From JANMDR01 sp031376425 (lineage in GTDB: Bacteria; Pseudomonadota; Gammaproteobacteria; Burkholderiales; Usitatibacteraceae): DNA of 64,000 nt. The translations under genes were made by a program, and so were the position numbers. Positions within the stretch are counted from its first letter, which is position 1, and the number at the start of each line of letters is the position of its first letter. Shown piece after piece: positions 9,223-18,612 of the stretch. The stretch spans positions 18,043 through 82,042 of the forward strand of contig JANMDR010000060.1 of assembly GCA_031376425.1 (NCBI GenBank), in the 5' to 3' direction. The notes under the pieces are model-generated. The model did not search any database and was not told the DNA's origin. It saw nothing but the letters and a program-made list of their open reading frames with translations.

Positions 9223-10113
9223 TTACCCGCCTGCCGTAGCGAGTATTTTGCGCTCGTCTAAACAAGCGCTTAGCTGTGATTCCCACGAACTCATTTTTTG
9301 CTTTAATGCCGCTTCAATTTTACCGTTATCTAAAACCGAGTATGCAGGGCGTTTTGCCGGTGCTTTGTACTCATCACTACTAATAGGCAACACTGCTTTG
9401 GCGCGACGATTTTGCGCATCAACATTGTCAATAATCGCTGCGGCAAACCCATGCCAAGAGGTAACCCCCGAAGCTGTCAAATGATAAACCCCATTTGGCA
9501 CCAATAATGCAGCATCATGATTTACCAAAGCTTGTGTGGTGCTCGATACATGCCGCACCCACGTTGGCGAACCTAGTTGGTCATTGACGACAGAAATCGT
9601 GTCGCGCTCAGCCGCTAGGCGCAGCATGGTCAGCAAAAAATTATGCCTGCGATTTGAGTATAACCAACTTGCACGCAAAATTAGGTGCTGCTTGGCAATA
9701 CTTGCAATGGCCGCTTCGCCTTTAAGTTTAGAATGCCCGTAAACATTGGTAGGCCCAACTGCATCGGTTTCTTGGTAAGGACGCTTGCCGTTTCCATCAA
9801 AAACATAATCTGTGGAATAGTGAACGATGGGAGCACCAAGCCTGTTAGCCTCTTCTGCCAATATTGCCGGTGCATCCGCATTTACGGCAAAGGCCAACGC
9901 GGATTCTTTTTCGGCTAAATCTACAGATGTATATGCTGCTGCATTTAAAATCAAATCCGGCGCGATGGCACGGGTGACTTCGCGGATTTGCGCTGCATTG
10001 GATAAATCCATCGCGCTTCGATCTAGCGCAAAAATTTCATTGCCCGGTTGCGCAAAAATATGGGCGAGCTCATAGCCCATTTGCCCATTTTTGCCGGTGA
10101 TTAAAATCTTCAT
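9223..10113 (-). CDS. rfbD: dTDP-4-dehydrorhamnose reductase
   Basis: 296 residues; last step of dTDP-L-rhamnose synthesis, reducing the 4-keto group with NAD(P)H. SDR-extended fold: GKNGQMG nucleotide-binding loop at residues 7-13, and the catalytic YGHSK with Tyr and Lys four apart. The ATG at 10113 overlaps the rfbC stop by 4 bases. An 81-base gap separates it from the aminotransferase gene. Confidence 0.96.
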   Translation of the reverse strand: MKILITGKNGQMGYELAHIFAQPGNEIFALDRSAMDLSNAAQIREVTRAIAPDLILNAAAYTSVDLAEKESALAFAVNADAPAILAEEANRLGAPIVHYSTDYVFDGNGKRPYQETDAVGPTNVYGHSKLKGEAAIASIAKQHLILRASWLYSNRRHNFLLTMLRLAAERDTISVVNDQLGSPTWVRHVSSTTQALVNHDAALLVPNGVYHLTASGVTSWHGFAAAIIDNVDAQNRRAKAVLPISSDEYKAPAKRPAYSVLDNGKIEAALKQKMSSWESQLSACLDERKILATAGG

Positions 10114-10661
10114 GCAAATAATTCCGCATCTGCCAGCAATGCGCCTGCTTGGTCTTTTTCATTTACCGATGGCACACCTACTCGATGAATCGGCCAATCG
10201 ATTGCCAGCGCCGGATCATTCCAGCGAATGGAACGCTCATGTGGCTTCGCCCAATAATCAGTGGTTTTATACAAAAATTCCGCGCCTTCAGTAAGCGCCA
10301 TAAAGCCGTGTGCAAAACCTTTTGGTACCCAAAACATTTTTTGGTTTTCAGCGCTCAACACCACACCAACATGCTTACCAAAAGTTGGCGACGACTTTCT
10401 AATATCCACCGCCACATCAAACACCTCGCCAGCCACTACGCGCACTAACTTTCCCTGCGCACTTTGAATTTGATAGTGCAAGCCACGCAATACGCCTTTG
10501 GCGCTTTTGGAATGATTGTCTTGCACAAAGGTGTCCGTAACCCCCGTTAATTCACGGAATTTCTTTTCATTAAAGCTTTCATAAAACCAACCACGTGCAT
10601 CACCAAATACGCTGGGCTCTATTATTTTTACATCGGCAATTGCCGTATCAACAACCTTCAT
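10110..10661 (-). CDS. rfbC: dTDP-4-dehydrorhamnose 3,5-epimerase
   Basis: 183 residues, the normal RmlC length. Cupin-fold epimerase acting between RfbB and RfbD. Visible: FGDARGWFYESFNE, the QDNHSKSAKGVLRGLHYQ segment with the catalytic histidine, and WVPKGFAHGF. Its start codon shares a base with the rfbA stop, so rfbA, rfbC and rfbD are translationally coupled. Confidence 0.96.
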   Translation of the reverse strand: MKVVDTAIADVKIIEPSVFGDARGWFYESFNEKKFRELTGVTDTFVQDNHSKSAKGVLRGLHYQIQSAQGKLVRVVAGEVFDVAVDIRKSSPTFGKHVGVVLSAENQKMFWVPKGFAHGFMALTEGAEFLYKTTDYWAKPHERSIRWNDPALAIDWPIHRVGVPSVNEKDQAGALLADAELFA

Positions 10662-11551
10662 TAAAACACCTTGTCATTGAGCATTTGAATCAAATACTGG
10701 CCGTAGCTATTTTTCAGCATTGGCTTTGCTAATGCCTCTACCTGCGCCGCCGTGATCCAACCGCGCCGATAAGAAATTTCTTCGGGGCAGGCTATTTTTA
10801 AGCCTTGGCGTTTTTCCAATGTAGCAATGTATTGCGATGCTTCTAGCAAGGATTCGTGCGTGCCGGTATCAAGCCATGCCATGCCGCGCCCCATGAGTTC
10901 GCACGACAACTGACCCTTCTCAAGGTAGAGCCGGTTTAAATCAGTAATTTCTAACTCGCCGCGCGGCGATGGCTTCAGATCACGCGCTAAATCGCATACT
11001 TGCTTATCGTAAAAATATAGGCCGGTCACCGCATAATGCGATTTTGGTTTTAACGGTTTTTCTTCTAAAGAAAGCACGCGCAATTGATCATCAAATTCCG
11101 CTACGCCATAACGCTCAGGGTCGTGCACGCGATAGGCAAAAACGGTCGCGCCGTCTTGACGTTTATCGGCGCGATCAAGCTGCATCAAAAAATCGTGCCC
11201 GTAAAAAATATTGTCACCCAACACCAAGGCGGACAAATCATTACCGATAAAATCGCGGCCAATATGAAAGGCCTGTGCCAAGCCATCAGGGCTAGGCTGC
11301 ACCGCGTATTGCAAATTCAAACCCCACTTCGCGCCATCACCCAAAAGTTCTTGGAAGCGCGGCGTATCCTGTGGTGTGGAAATAATAAGAATATCTTGCA
11401 TCCCTGCAAGCATTAGGGTGCTGAGCGGATAATAAACCATAGGCTTATCGTAAATAGGTAATAACTGCTTTGATACCACCTGTGTAACGGGATACAAACG
11501 CGTACCACTGCCGCCCGCCAAAATAATGCCTTTACGATTCACTAAACTCAT
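10661..11551 (-). CDS. rfbA: Glucose-1-phosphate thymidylyltransferase
   Basis: 296 residues. Makes dTDP-glucose from dTTP and glucose 1-phosphate, the entry to the dTDP-sugar pathway. Nucleotidyltransferase signature GGSGTRLYP at 13-21, then KQLLPIYDKPMVYYPLS and LGDNIFYG. Family length is about 290-295. It lies 61 bases after rfbB. Confidence 0.97.
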   Translation of the reverse strand: MSLVNRKGIILAGGSGTRLYPVTQVVSKQLLPIYDKPMVYYPLSTLMLAGMQDILIISTPQDTPRFQELLGDGAKWGLNLQYAVQPSPDGLAQAFHIGRDFIGNDLSALVLGDNIFYGHDFLMQLDRADKRQDGATVFAYRVHDPERYGVAEFDDQLRVLSLEEKPLKPKSHYAVTGLYFYDKQVCDLARDLKPSPRGELEITDLNRLYLEKGQLSCELMGRGMAWLDTGTHESLLEASQYIATLEKRQGLKIACPEEISYRRGWITAAQVEALAKPMLKNSYGQYLIQMLNDKVF

Positions 11552-11612
11552 CTAAATTTCCGTTTTTCTAAAATTAACCAATACTAAAACTAACGCGAAT
11601 AATACTGCTCGA

Positions 11613-12677
11613 TTATGCAACCTTGCCGTATTGCTTTTGCATCCATTGGCGATATTCACCACTGGTAATTGAGGCCACCCATTCTTGATTGGCTAAATAC
11701 CATTGCACGGTTTTACGAATGCCACTCTCAAAATTTTCTTGTGCACGCCAACCTAATTCAGTTTCCAACTTGGTCGCATCAATTGCATAGCGACGATCAT
11801 GTCCTGGACGGTCTTTGACATAGGTTTTTTGTACTGCGTAACTAGCGCCGTCTGCACGTGGTGAAAGCTCATCCAAAATCGCAATAATGGTATTGATCAC
11901 TTCCATATTGGTTCGTTCATTTCTGCCACCAACATTATAAGTTTCCCCAGTACGACCGCGCGCCAATACCGCGCGAATTGCGGTGCAGTGATCCGTTACA
12001 TAAAGCCAATCACGCACATTCAAGCCATCGCCGTAAATGGGCAGATTTTTACCGCCCAGCGCATTTTGAATCATCAGGGGAATCAACTTCTCAGGAAAGT
12101 GATAAGGACCGTAATTGTTTGAGCAATTGGTGGTTAACACTGGCATATGATAGGTGTGAAAACACGCCCGCACCAAATGGTCAGATGCCGCTTTCGACGC
12201 TGAATATGGGCTGTTTGGCGCATAGGGATGGGTTTCCGCAAACGCTGGATCATCCATGCCGAGCGAGCCGTAGACCTCATCGGTTGAAACATGCAAAAAC
12301 CGGAATGCGTCTTTGGCATCAGCCGGCAGCGCACCCCAATAAGCACGCACCTCTTCAAGCAAACCAAAAGTGCCGACGATATTAGTCTGGATGAATTCAT
12401 CCGCACCTAAAATTGAGCGGTCTACATGGCTTTCAGCCGCAAAATTGACCACTACGCGCGGCTTATGCTCCGCCAATAAGGCTCGCACCAAAGCGCGATT
12501 ACCAATATCAGCCTCTACAAATTTGTAGTTTTTATGGGTTGCGACGTCCTCAAGCGACTTCAAATTGCCAGCGTAAGTCAATTTATCCAGATTAATAACA
12601 GGCTCAGCTTCTTCAGCTAGCCATTGGCGAATAAAATTTGACCCAATAAATCCTGCACCACCGGTAACAATAATCAT
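11613..12677 (-). CDS. rfbB: dTDP-glucose 4,6-dehydratase
   Basis: 354 residues. NAD-dependent dehydration to dTDP-4-keto-6-deoxyglucose, the branch point for rhamnose and the predicted amino sugar. TGGAGFIGSN at 5-14, STDEVYGSL with the catalytic Asp-Glu pair, and YSASKAASD with the Tyr-x3-Lys. It is the first gene of the polysaccharide operon; a 205-base gap lies before it. The Shine-Dalgarno is weak (GAAAGA). Confidence 0.97.
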   Translation of the reverse strand: MIIVTGGAGFIGSNFIRQWLAEEAEPVINLDKLTYAGNLKSLEDVATHKNYKFVEADIGNRALVRALLAEHKPRVVVNFAAESHVDRSILGADEFIQTNIVGTFGLLEEVRAYWGALPADAKDAFRFLHVSTDEVYGSLGMDDPAFAETHPYAPNSPYSASKAASDHLVRACFHTYHMPVLTTNCSNNYGPYHFPEKLIPLMIQNALGGKNLPIYGDGLNVRDWLYVTDHCTAIRAVLARGRTGETYNVGGRNERTNMEVINTIIAILDELSPRADGASYAVQKTYVKDRPGHDRRYAIDATKLETELGWRAQENFESGIRKTVQWYLANQEWVASITSGEYRQWMQKQYGKVA

Positions 12678-12754
12678 TTTTTATCTTTCAAAATCAAGGA
12701 GTTACAGCGATACTCAAGACAACTTTCCAAACACCCAAGTTTGCAGGCATTCAC

Positions 12755-12777
12755 AATTCAAGCGGTTTGCTTGAATT
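12755..12777. other. Inverted repeat in the 205-base gap before rfbB
   Basis: Nine-base perfect arms (AATTCAAGC and GCTTGAATT) around a five-base loop, about 80 bases before the rfbB start and 105 bases after the preceding stop. Neither strand has a clear T run after it, so it is a poor terminator; an operator or leader structure for the polysaccharide operon is possible. I see no JUMPstart/ops sequence in this gap. Confidence 0.5.
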
Positions 12778-12882
12778 TGTCTCAAATCAACCCTTAATTT
12801 TAACAGATTCGCTGATTTCGAACCATTACAGAAGTGTAACTGGTAGTAATTTTTAATACCAAACCAGCACTTTTGATATGGT

Positions 12883-13650
12883 TTATTGCTTACGGCTTAA
12901 TTCTATTAGCTTTGCATATTTGGAAAATGCGGCAAAACAGCCGATGATAATATGGGCAAACCCAGGGCCACCATCTAAAAAGCCCAAACGTAAAAAATAG
13001 AATTTTACGAACCGCGCCATCGGACTCAATAGCATTTTGCTGTACCCCACCCGCACGCCTTGATCAAATAACGCGCGCGCGTGCAGGCTGGAATAGCGGT
13101 TTTGTTTGGCTAAATACGCATCTATCGTTTCCGCCGAATCATGCAATAAATCGCCCTTTAGCGTTCCTATAGACGATGTGGTGATCACCGTTTCATGTAC
13201 TGCATCATTACTCCATGAAGCATGGTGACGATTGAACAAGCGTAGTGAGTAATCTGGATAACCTTCGCCGTGTTTTAACCAGCGCCCTAAAAAACTATTG
13301 CGGCGCGGCATTCGCCATGCAAATTGCGCTGAATTTTTCTGATCAAGGCCTTGGAAAACCTCGAAAATACTCGCTTCCAAACTCGGCGTTACGCGTTCAT
13401 CGGCATCTAGGCACAACACCCAATCATGTTTTGCGGCGTTTACCGCGAACTGTTTTTGCCGCCCAAAACCAAGCCATGTGTGCGTAATCACCCGCACTCC
13501 TGCTGCTTGGGCTAAGGCCACTGTGCCATCTTCTGAGCCCGAATCCACCACCACCACTTCATCTGCAAAGCGCACGCTTTCTAAGCAGGGGCCAAGCTGG
13601 CTTGCGGCATTTTTAGTAATAACAACAACGGAGAGGGCGATTTTCGTCAT
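12883..13650 (-). CDS. WaaE/KdtX-like glycosyltransferase of LPS core
   Basis: 255 residues from the ATG at 13650; an upstream extension to 13764 would overlap the previous gene and lacks family sequence. GT2 fold: LSVVVITKNAA at the N-terminus, FADEVVVVDSGSEDGT, WLGFGRQK and LDADERVTP, all typical of the WaaE/KdtX group that adds a residue to the inner core of lipopolysaccharide. A hydrophobic stretch near the C-terminus may attach it to the membrane. The start is 8 bases after the acyl-CoA dehydrogenase stop, an unexpected operon partner. Confidence 0.85.
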   Translation of the reverse strand: MTKIALSVVVITKNAASQLGPCLESVRFADEVVVVDSGSEDGTVALAQAAGVRVITHTWLGFGRQKQFAVNAAKHDWVLCLDADERVTPSLEASIFEVFQGLDQKNSAQFAWRMPRRNSFLGRWLKHGEGYPDYSLRLFNRHHASWSNDAVHETVITTSSIGTLKGDLLHDSAETIDAYLAKQNRYSSLHARALFDQGVRVGYSKMLLSPMARFVKFYFLRLGFLDGGPGFAHIIIGCFAAFSKYAKLIELSRKQ

Positions 13651-13658
13651 CGTTGTTT

Positions 13659-15515
13659 TTAAAACCAATCTTGCTGCATATCTAAGGCGGCGGTGTCGAG
13701 CGTGGTTAGCAACGCTAATTGGGTTCGCGCCTGCGGCAATTCGTGTTGGAAAAAATAAATACAAGCCTGCTTTTTTCCAGCGTAAAAATGTTTTTCAATG
13801 TCGTTTATTGCCGTTGCCCGTGCCGCGCAAATAGCTTGCTCTAACCATATCCAAGCCAAGGTTATTTGGCCAAACGCTTCTAAGTATAGTGATGCATTAG
13901 CGAGCATGACCGCTGCATTACTCGCGCTACGCAACACCGCCGTAGTTGCGAGCAAATCGGCAATTGCCGCCTCCAGCATTGCTGCGGATGTTTGTAAATA
14001 AGGCTGGGAATTTGCCGCTACGATCGTCGTGCGCCAAACCTGCACCAATGTGGTCAAACCAGCACCGGCTAGCATCCACACCTTGCGCCCTAATAAATCC
14101 AATGCCTGCACACCGTGGGTTCCCTCATGAATCGGGTTGAGGCGATTATCACGATAAAACTGCTCAACGTTATAGTCCCGTGTATAGCCATAGCCCCCAT
14201 GTACTTGAATTGCCAAATAGTTCGCTTGTAAGCACCATTGCGAAGGCCAGCTTTTTGCAATCGGGGTGAGCATATCTAACAGCAACGTAGCATTGGCACG
14301 TGCGGCATCGTTGGGCGCAGTTTTCTCTTCATCCACTAATTTGGCGCAATACAAATTTAACGCCAGCGCACCTTCAACATAAGCTTTTTGCGCTAATAAC
14401 ATGCGCTTTACATCGGCATGTTCAATAATTGCCACGGGCATACTGGACGGATTTTTATTATCTACCGAGCGACCTTGTTTACGCTGCCGCGCATATTCCA
14501 GCGAATGCAAGTAGCCAGTGTAGCCGAGCATGGTCGCGCCCAAGCCCACACCTATCCGCGCTTCATTCATCATGTGGAACATGGCCTGCAAGCCGCGCCC
14601 TGCTTCACCAACCAGAAACCCAATTGCGCCAGCAGCGCCATGCGGCATATATTTTCCCTCACCAAAATTCAGCAAGCAATTGGTGGTGCCGCGATAACCC
14701 ATTTTATGATTTAGCCCTGCTAAAACCACGTCGTTTCTAGCGCCAACACTACCACCAGCGTCCACCATAAATTTCGGCACAATAAAAAGCGAGATACCTT
14801 TAGTACCCGCTGGCAGACTGCCGTCAGCATCAGGGATTTTTGCCAGCACCAGATGCACAATATTTTCTGTTAGCGCATGATCGCCACCCGAAATCCACAT
14901 TTTGTTGCCCGTTAAGCGATAGCTCGCGCCGAGTGCCGCGCCATAGGGCAAGGTGTTATCCAAAATAGCACGGGTTTGAATATCGCCTAAACTCGAACCT
15001 GCCTGTGGCTCTGATAAACACATAGTACCGAAGAAGCGCCCCGCCAATAGGGGCTTAGCGAAGGTTTCGATTTGTGCTGGGGTACCGTGTGCGCACAATA
15101 AATTCGCATTGCCCACGGTTAAAAAAACATAGGCCGCCGTGGCAACATTCGCCCCCATAAACCATGCCATCATGGCGTTTTCAACCACCTTGGGTAATTG
15201 CATTCCGCCTAAGGCTTCATCTTGACCGGCTGAGATAAAACCAAGCTCTATAAATTTTGCGAGTGCCGCTTTAATTTCTGGAATTTGCACCACCACATTG
15301 TTTTCAACATAGGGCTCGTTGGCATCGCTTTTTTTATTATGTGTGGCAAAAAATTCAGTAGCTAGGCTTGCAGCGGTTTCTAGTACTGCATCAAAGGTTT
15401 CGCGGCTATGATCTGCAAAGCGTGGGCGCGAGCATAGCGCGGCGGCATCTAACCACTCATAAAGCAAAAAATTGATATCGCGTTCAGAAGCAATTAAATT
15501 TCGCGCCACACTCAT
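13659..15515 (-). CDS. Acyl-CoA dehydrogenase, long form with C-terminal extension
   Basis: 618 residues, longer than the 380-residue classical enzyme and like the DmdC-type group with an extra N-terminal helix domain and a C-terminal domain. FAD-dependent alpha-beta desaturation of an acyl-CoA. Visible: MCLSEPQAGSSLGDI and the KMWISGG strand of the FAD-binding middle domain, then IHEGTHGVQALDLLGRK, where the glutamate aligns with the catalytic base. The ATG at 15515 overlaps the upstream hydratase/dehydrogenase gene by 4 bases, so the two beta-oxidation steps are co-translated. Chain-length preference is unknown. Confidence 0.9.
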   Translation of the reverse strand: MSVARNLIASERDINFLLYEWLDAAALCSRPRFADHSRETFDAVLETAASLATEFFATHNKKSDANEPYVENNVVVQIPEIKAALAKFIELGFISAGQDEALGGMQLPKVVENAMMAWFMGANVATAAYVFLTVGNANLLCAHGTPAQIETFAKPLLAGRFFGTMCLSEPQAGSSLGDIQTRAILDNTLPYGAALGASYRLTGNKMWISGGDHALTENIVHLVLAKIPDADGSLPAGTKGISLFIVPKFMVDAGGSVGARNDVVLAGLNHKMGYRGTTNCLLNFGEGKYMPHGAAGAIGFLVGEAGRGLQAMFHMMNEARIGVGLGATMLGYTGYLHSLEYARQRKQGRSVDNKNPSSMPVAIIEHADVKRMLLAQKAYVEGALALNLYCAKLVDEEKTAPNDAARANATLLLDMLTPIAKSWPSQWCLQANYLAIQVHGGYGYTRDYNVEQFYRDNRLNPIHEGTHGVQALDLLGRKVWMLAGAGLTTLVQVWRTTIVAANSQPYLQTSAAMLEAAIADLLATTAVLRSASNAAVMLANASLYLEAFGQITLAWIWLEQAICAARATAINDIEKHFYAGKKQACIYFFQHELPQARTQLALLTTLDTAALDMQQDWF

Positions 15516-17725
15516 ACCATCAACCCATCTTTCATCGCACTGTTTTGATGCTTACACGCTTCAAGCAGCCATGCATCTGGTTGCCAAAATATCGCGTCCG
15601 CATTCGGTAATTTTGCAAAACGCTGCATTGCTGTAATCGCTTTTTCAAAGCCAAATTGCTGCCCAAAAAACATTGGCCCGCCGCGAAAACGCGGAAAGCC
15701 GTAACCCGTTAAATACACCACATCAATATCAGAAGCCCGCGCCGCATTGCCCTCGCGCATAATTGCTGCACCTTCGTTTAACAAAGCTAACATGAGGCGC
15801 TCAACAATTTCCGTATCATCAATCGTACGCGTGCTTAAGCCAGTTACGCCAGTTGCGCCAGTTGTTATGCCAATATCATGGCGATGCGCCTGTAATAGCA
15901 CCGCAACCGCGTCTGAGGGTTTGGCCACCCGCTCACCGGGGGTATAGTCATACCAGCCGGCATTGGTTTTTTGCCCGAAGCGCCCTAACTCACAGAGTTT
16001 ATCGGCGATAGTTGAATAACGCATTTGCGGATATTGCACATAGCGTCGTTTACGAATAGCCCAGCCGATATCATTACCTGCTAAATCGGCCATTCGAAAC
16101 GGCCCCATCGCCCAGCCAAAACGCTCGACGGCACCATCTATTTGCGCCACGCTAGCCCCCTCTTCTAGCAAAAACAAGGCTTGACGCAGATACTGCTCAA
16201 TCATTCGATTACCAATAAAGCCATCGCAAACGCCAGATACCACGCCTACCTTGCCCAAGCGTTTTGCCAGCACCAGTGCCGTTGCCAGTACATCGGACGC
16301 CGTGTGCTTACCGCGCACAATTTCTAGCAAACGCATGATGTTTGCTGGACTAAAAAAATGCAGACCAACAACATTCGCGGGGCGCTTAGTCACTGCCGCC
16401 AAGGCATCAAGATCGAGCGTTGAAGTATTGCTGGCTAAAATTGCATCTGGTTTTAGAATGCCGTCGAGCACTTTAAACAATTCGCTTTTCACCGCAAAGT
16501 CTTCAAAAATAGCCTCCACCACTAAATCTATGTCAGCAAACGATTGCAGATGTGCTTGCGGATTTAGATTTGCTAGTTTTGCAGCCGCTTGCGCTGCCGA
16601 AATACGGCCTTTATCAACTTGCGCCTGAATAGTTGTAGTAATTTTATCGACACCACGTTGCAATGCCGTTTCTGAAACTTCAACCAATGTCGTCGCAAAG
16701 CCTGCATCAAGAAACGCTAAGGCAATACCGCAGCCCATGGTGCCAGCACCGACGATACCAATTTTTTTAAGTTCACGCGGAACACCTGAAAGTGATGTGC
16801 TTTCAGATGACTCTAGTATTTTTCCAGCGGCGCGTTCGGCAAAAAATGCGTGGCGCAATGCAGCACTTTCAGGCGTTGCTAACAGGGTATTAAATAGCGC
16901 AAACTCTTTTTGCAGGCCAGCATCAATAGGCAATAGATGCGCAGCTTCAATCGCATCAACACAGGCGGCAACGGCTGGATAATTTGTTGCATCGCGGTGC
17001 GCCTGTGTACGCGCTTTGGCAATAGTGGTTGCGGCTTCATTATCGCAAGTCAATACGATATCGCGCACTCGCGGGTGCGTTGCCTTGGTACTTTGCATTT
17101 TTGCAAAGGCAACGGCGTCTTGCAAAAACGCTGCATCGCGGGTATCAAACACCGCATCAAGCACTTGCGTATTGCTTTTCAACCAAGCAGCTGGCTTGGG
17201 CTTACCACTACAAATCATTTCTAGGGCCACTGCAGCGCCTGCCACCCGTGGCAAACGTTGCGTACCACCCGCACCCGGCAATAGGCCGATCAAAACCTCT
17301 GGGAGGCCGATTAAAGCCTTCGTGGTAGCAACCCGATAATGACAAGCCAGAGAAAGTTCTAGGCCACCGCCCATGCAAACGCCATTGATCGCGCTAATGA
17401 CGGGCTTTTTGCTGCCTTCAAAAAAAGCGATAAAGTCGAATAAATTGGGCGCTTGTAATCCTACAGGCAAACCAAACTCTTTAATATCAGCCCCCCCTGT
17501 GAATACGCCATTGGCGCCCGTAAGCACAATAGCGGACACCGACGCGCTATCACGTGCACGCATGAAACCGGCCATCATTGCCTGTCGCGTGCTTAGACCC
17601 ATGCTGTTAATGGGCGCGCCATCTAAAGTGATGATGGCGACACCGTCTACTTCATCGTACTGTGCCGTGGCGATGGGTGCCATGCGTAATGGCGCGGCTG
17701 GTGGAGTGATGGGCAGGCTAGTCAT
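15512..17725 (-). CDS. Bifunctional enoyl-CoA hydratase / 3-hydroxyacyl-CoA dehydrogenase (FadJ/FadB-like)
   Basis: 737 residues. The N-terminal crotonase domain has the oxyanion region GGADIKEFG (77-85) and both catalytic glutamates (Glu123 in GGGLELS, Glu143 in LPEVLIGLLPGAGG). A Rossmann domain begins near 317 with KKIGIVGAGTMGCGIA, followed by HFFSPANIMRLLEIV and the C-terminal 3HCDH domains (GPFRMADLAGNDIGW). It carries out the second and third steps of beta-oxidation. No thiolase gene is in the window, so the thiolase must be encoded elsewhere. Confidence 0.94.
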   Translation of the reverse strand: MTSLPITPPAAPLRMAPIATAQYDEVDGVAIITLDGAPINSMGLSTRQAMMAGFMRARDSASVSAIVLTGANGVFTGGADIKEFGLPVGLQAPNLFDFIAFFEGSKKPVISAINGVCMGGGLELSLACHYRVATTKALIGLPEVLIGLLPGAGGTQRLPRVAGAAVALEMICSGKPKPAAWLKSNTQVLDAVFDTRDAAFLQDAVAFAKMQSTKATHPRVRDIVLTCDNEAATTIAKARTQAHRDATNYPAVAACVDAIEAAHLLPIDAGLQKEFALFNTLLATPESAALRHAFFAERAAGKILESSESTSLSGVPRELKKIGIVGAGTMGCGIALAFLDAGFATTLVEVSETALQRGVDKITTTIQAQVDKGRISAAQAAAKLANLNPQAHLQSFADIDLVVEAIFEDFAVKSELFKVLDGILKPDAILASNTSTLDLDALAAVTKRPANVVGLHFFSPANIMRLLEIVRGKHTASDVLATALVLAKRLGKVGVVSGVCDGFIGNRMIEQYLRQALFLLEEGASVAQIDGAVERFGWAMGPFRMADLAGNDIGWAIRKRRYVQYPQMRYSTIADKLCELGRFGQKTNAGWYDYTPGERVAKPSDAVAVLLQAHRHDIGITTGATGVTGLSTRTIDDTEIVERLMLALLNEGAAIMREGNAARASDIDVVYLTGYGFPRFRGGPMFFGQQFGFEKAITAMQRFAKLPNADAIFWQPDAWLLEACKHQNSAMKDGLMV

Positions 17726-17778
17726 TTCATTATCTTTATGTACTCTTTAGCCTTGAAAACGCCTGATTGTCAGCGCTT

Positions 17779-18558
17779 TTAGGGCTGCCGTGGTTGTCTT
17801 GGCTTGCGCGGCATTCGGCTAAAAATTAAATCATACAACCAATTCGGGATAAGGCGTAGCACCCGTGCCGCTATCCCCATAGTCCAAGGAATCACGGTAA
17901 AGCTGGTTTTAGCGTCAATGGCGCGTGCAAAGCGGATTACGGCTTCATCAACATCAATGAGAAACGGCATTTTGAATTTATTAACAGCCGTCATCGGTGT
18001 ACGGATATAGCCAGGACAAATAGTCACCACACTCACGCCGCTGGTTCGTAATTCAACCCGTAGTGATTCACAATAACGAATGCAGGCCGCTTTAGATGCT
18101 GAATATGCACCACCACCCGGAATGCCACGAAAACCAGCAACGCTGGCAATGCCTACCATGGTGCCGGTTTTGCGCACGGTCATCACCGGCAAAAACGCAT
18201 GGAAAGTATTCACCATTCCCATAACGTTGATATCGAATACTTCTTGGAATACGCCAAGATCATCGCTCTCCGTTGTCAGCGTGCCTTTAGATACACCGGC
18301 ATTAGCAATCACGATATCTGGGGCACCAAAAGCTTGGCAAAAATCAGCGGCAGCCGCTTTAAGTGCTGCGGCATCGCGCACATCGCAGGCGTACAAGCGC
18401 GGTGCGGGTGCGGCCATTTGCGTGCATGACTGCGCTATTTCGCTGAGTAAGTCGGTGCGCCGCGCGACTAAACCAAGCTGCACGCCTTGGCTGGCGTAGT
18501 GCCGTGCCAGCGCTGCACCGATCCCGCTCGAAGCGCCAGTAATAAAAACGGTTTTCAA
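17779..18558 (-). CDS. Short-chain dehydrogenase/reductase
   Basis: 259 residues, classical SDR: TGASSGIG at 6-13, IANAG, and YSASK with the catalytic Tyr-x3-Lys, preceded by the serine in GIASVAG. Substrate unknown. The hydrophobic C-terminal tail (residues 225-250) with several basic residues might associate with membrane. It follows the dsbA-like genes in the same direction, an arrangement familiar in Burkholderiales near argS. Confidence 0.9.
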   Translation of the reverse strand: MKTVFITGASSGIGAALARHYASQGVQLGLVARRTDLLSEIAQSCTQMAAPAPRLYACDVRDAAALKAAAADFCQAFGAPDIVIANAGVSKGTLTTESDDLGVFQEVFDINVMGMVNTFHAFLPVMTVRKTGTMVGIASVAGFRGIPGGGAYSASKAACIRYCESLRVELRTSGVSVVTICPGYIRTPMTAVNKFKMPFLIDVDEAVIRFARAIDAKTSFTVIPWTMGIAARVLRLIPNWLYDLIFSRMPRKPRQPRQP

Positions 18559-18612
18559 ACTCGGCGCTTTAAGCGGGTTTTACCCTCGTGCCTAATATTG
18601 CCCAACACCAGA

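Noticed and set aside
13651..13764. Longer N-terminus for the WaaE-like protein
   Set aside because: The extra 38 residues overlap the previous gene and do not resemble the family, whose proteins begin at the ATG at 13650.
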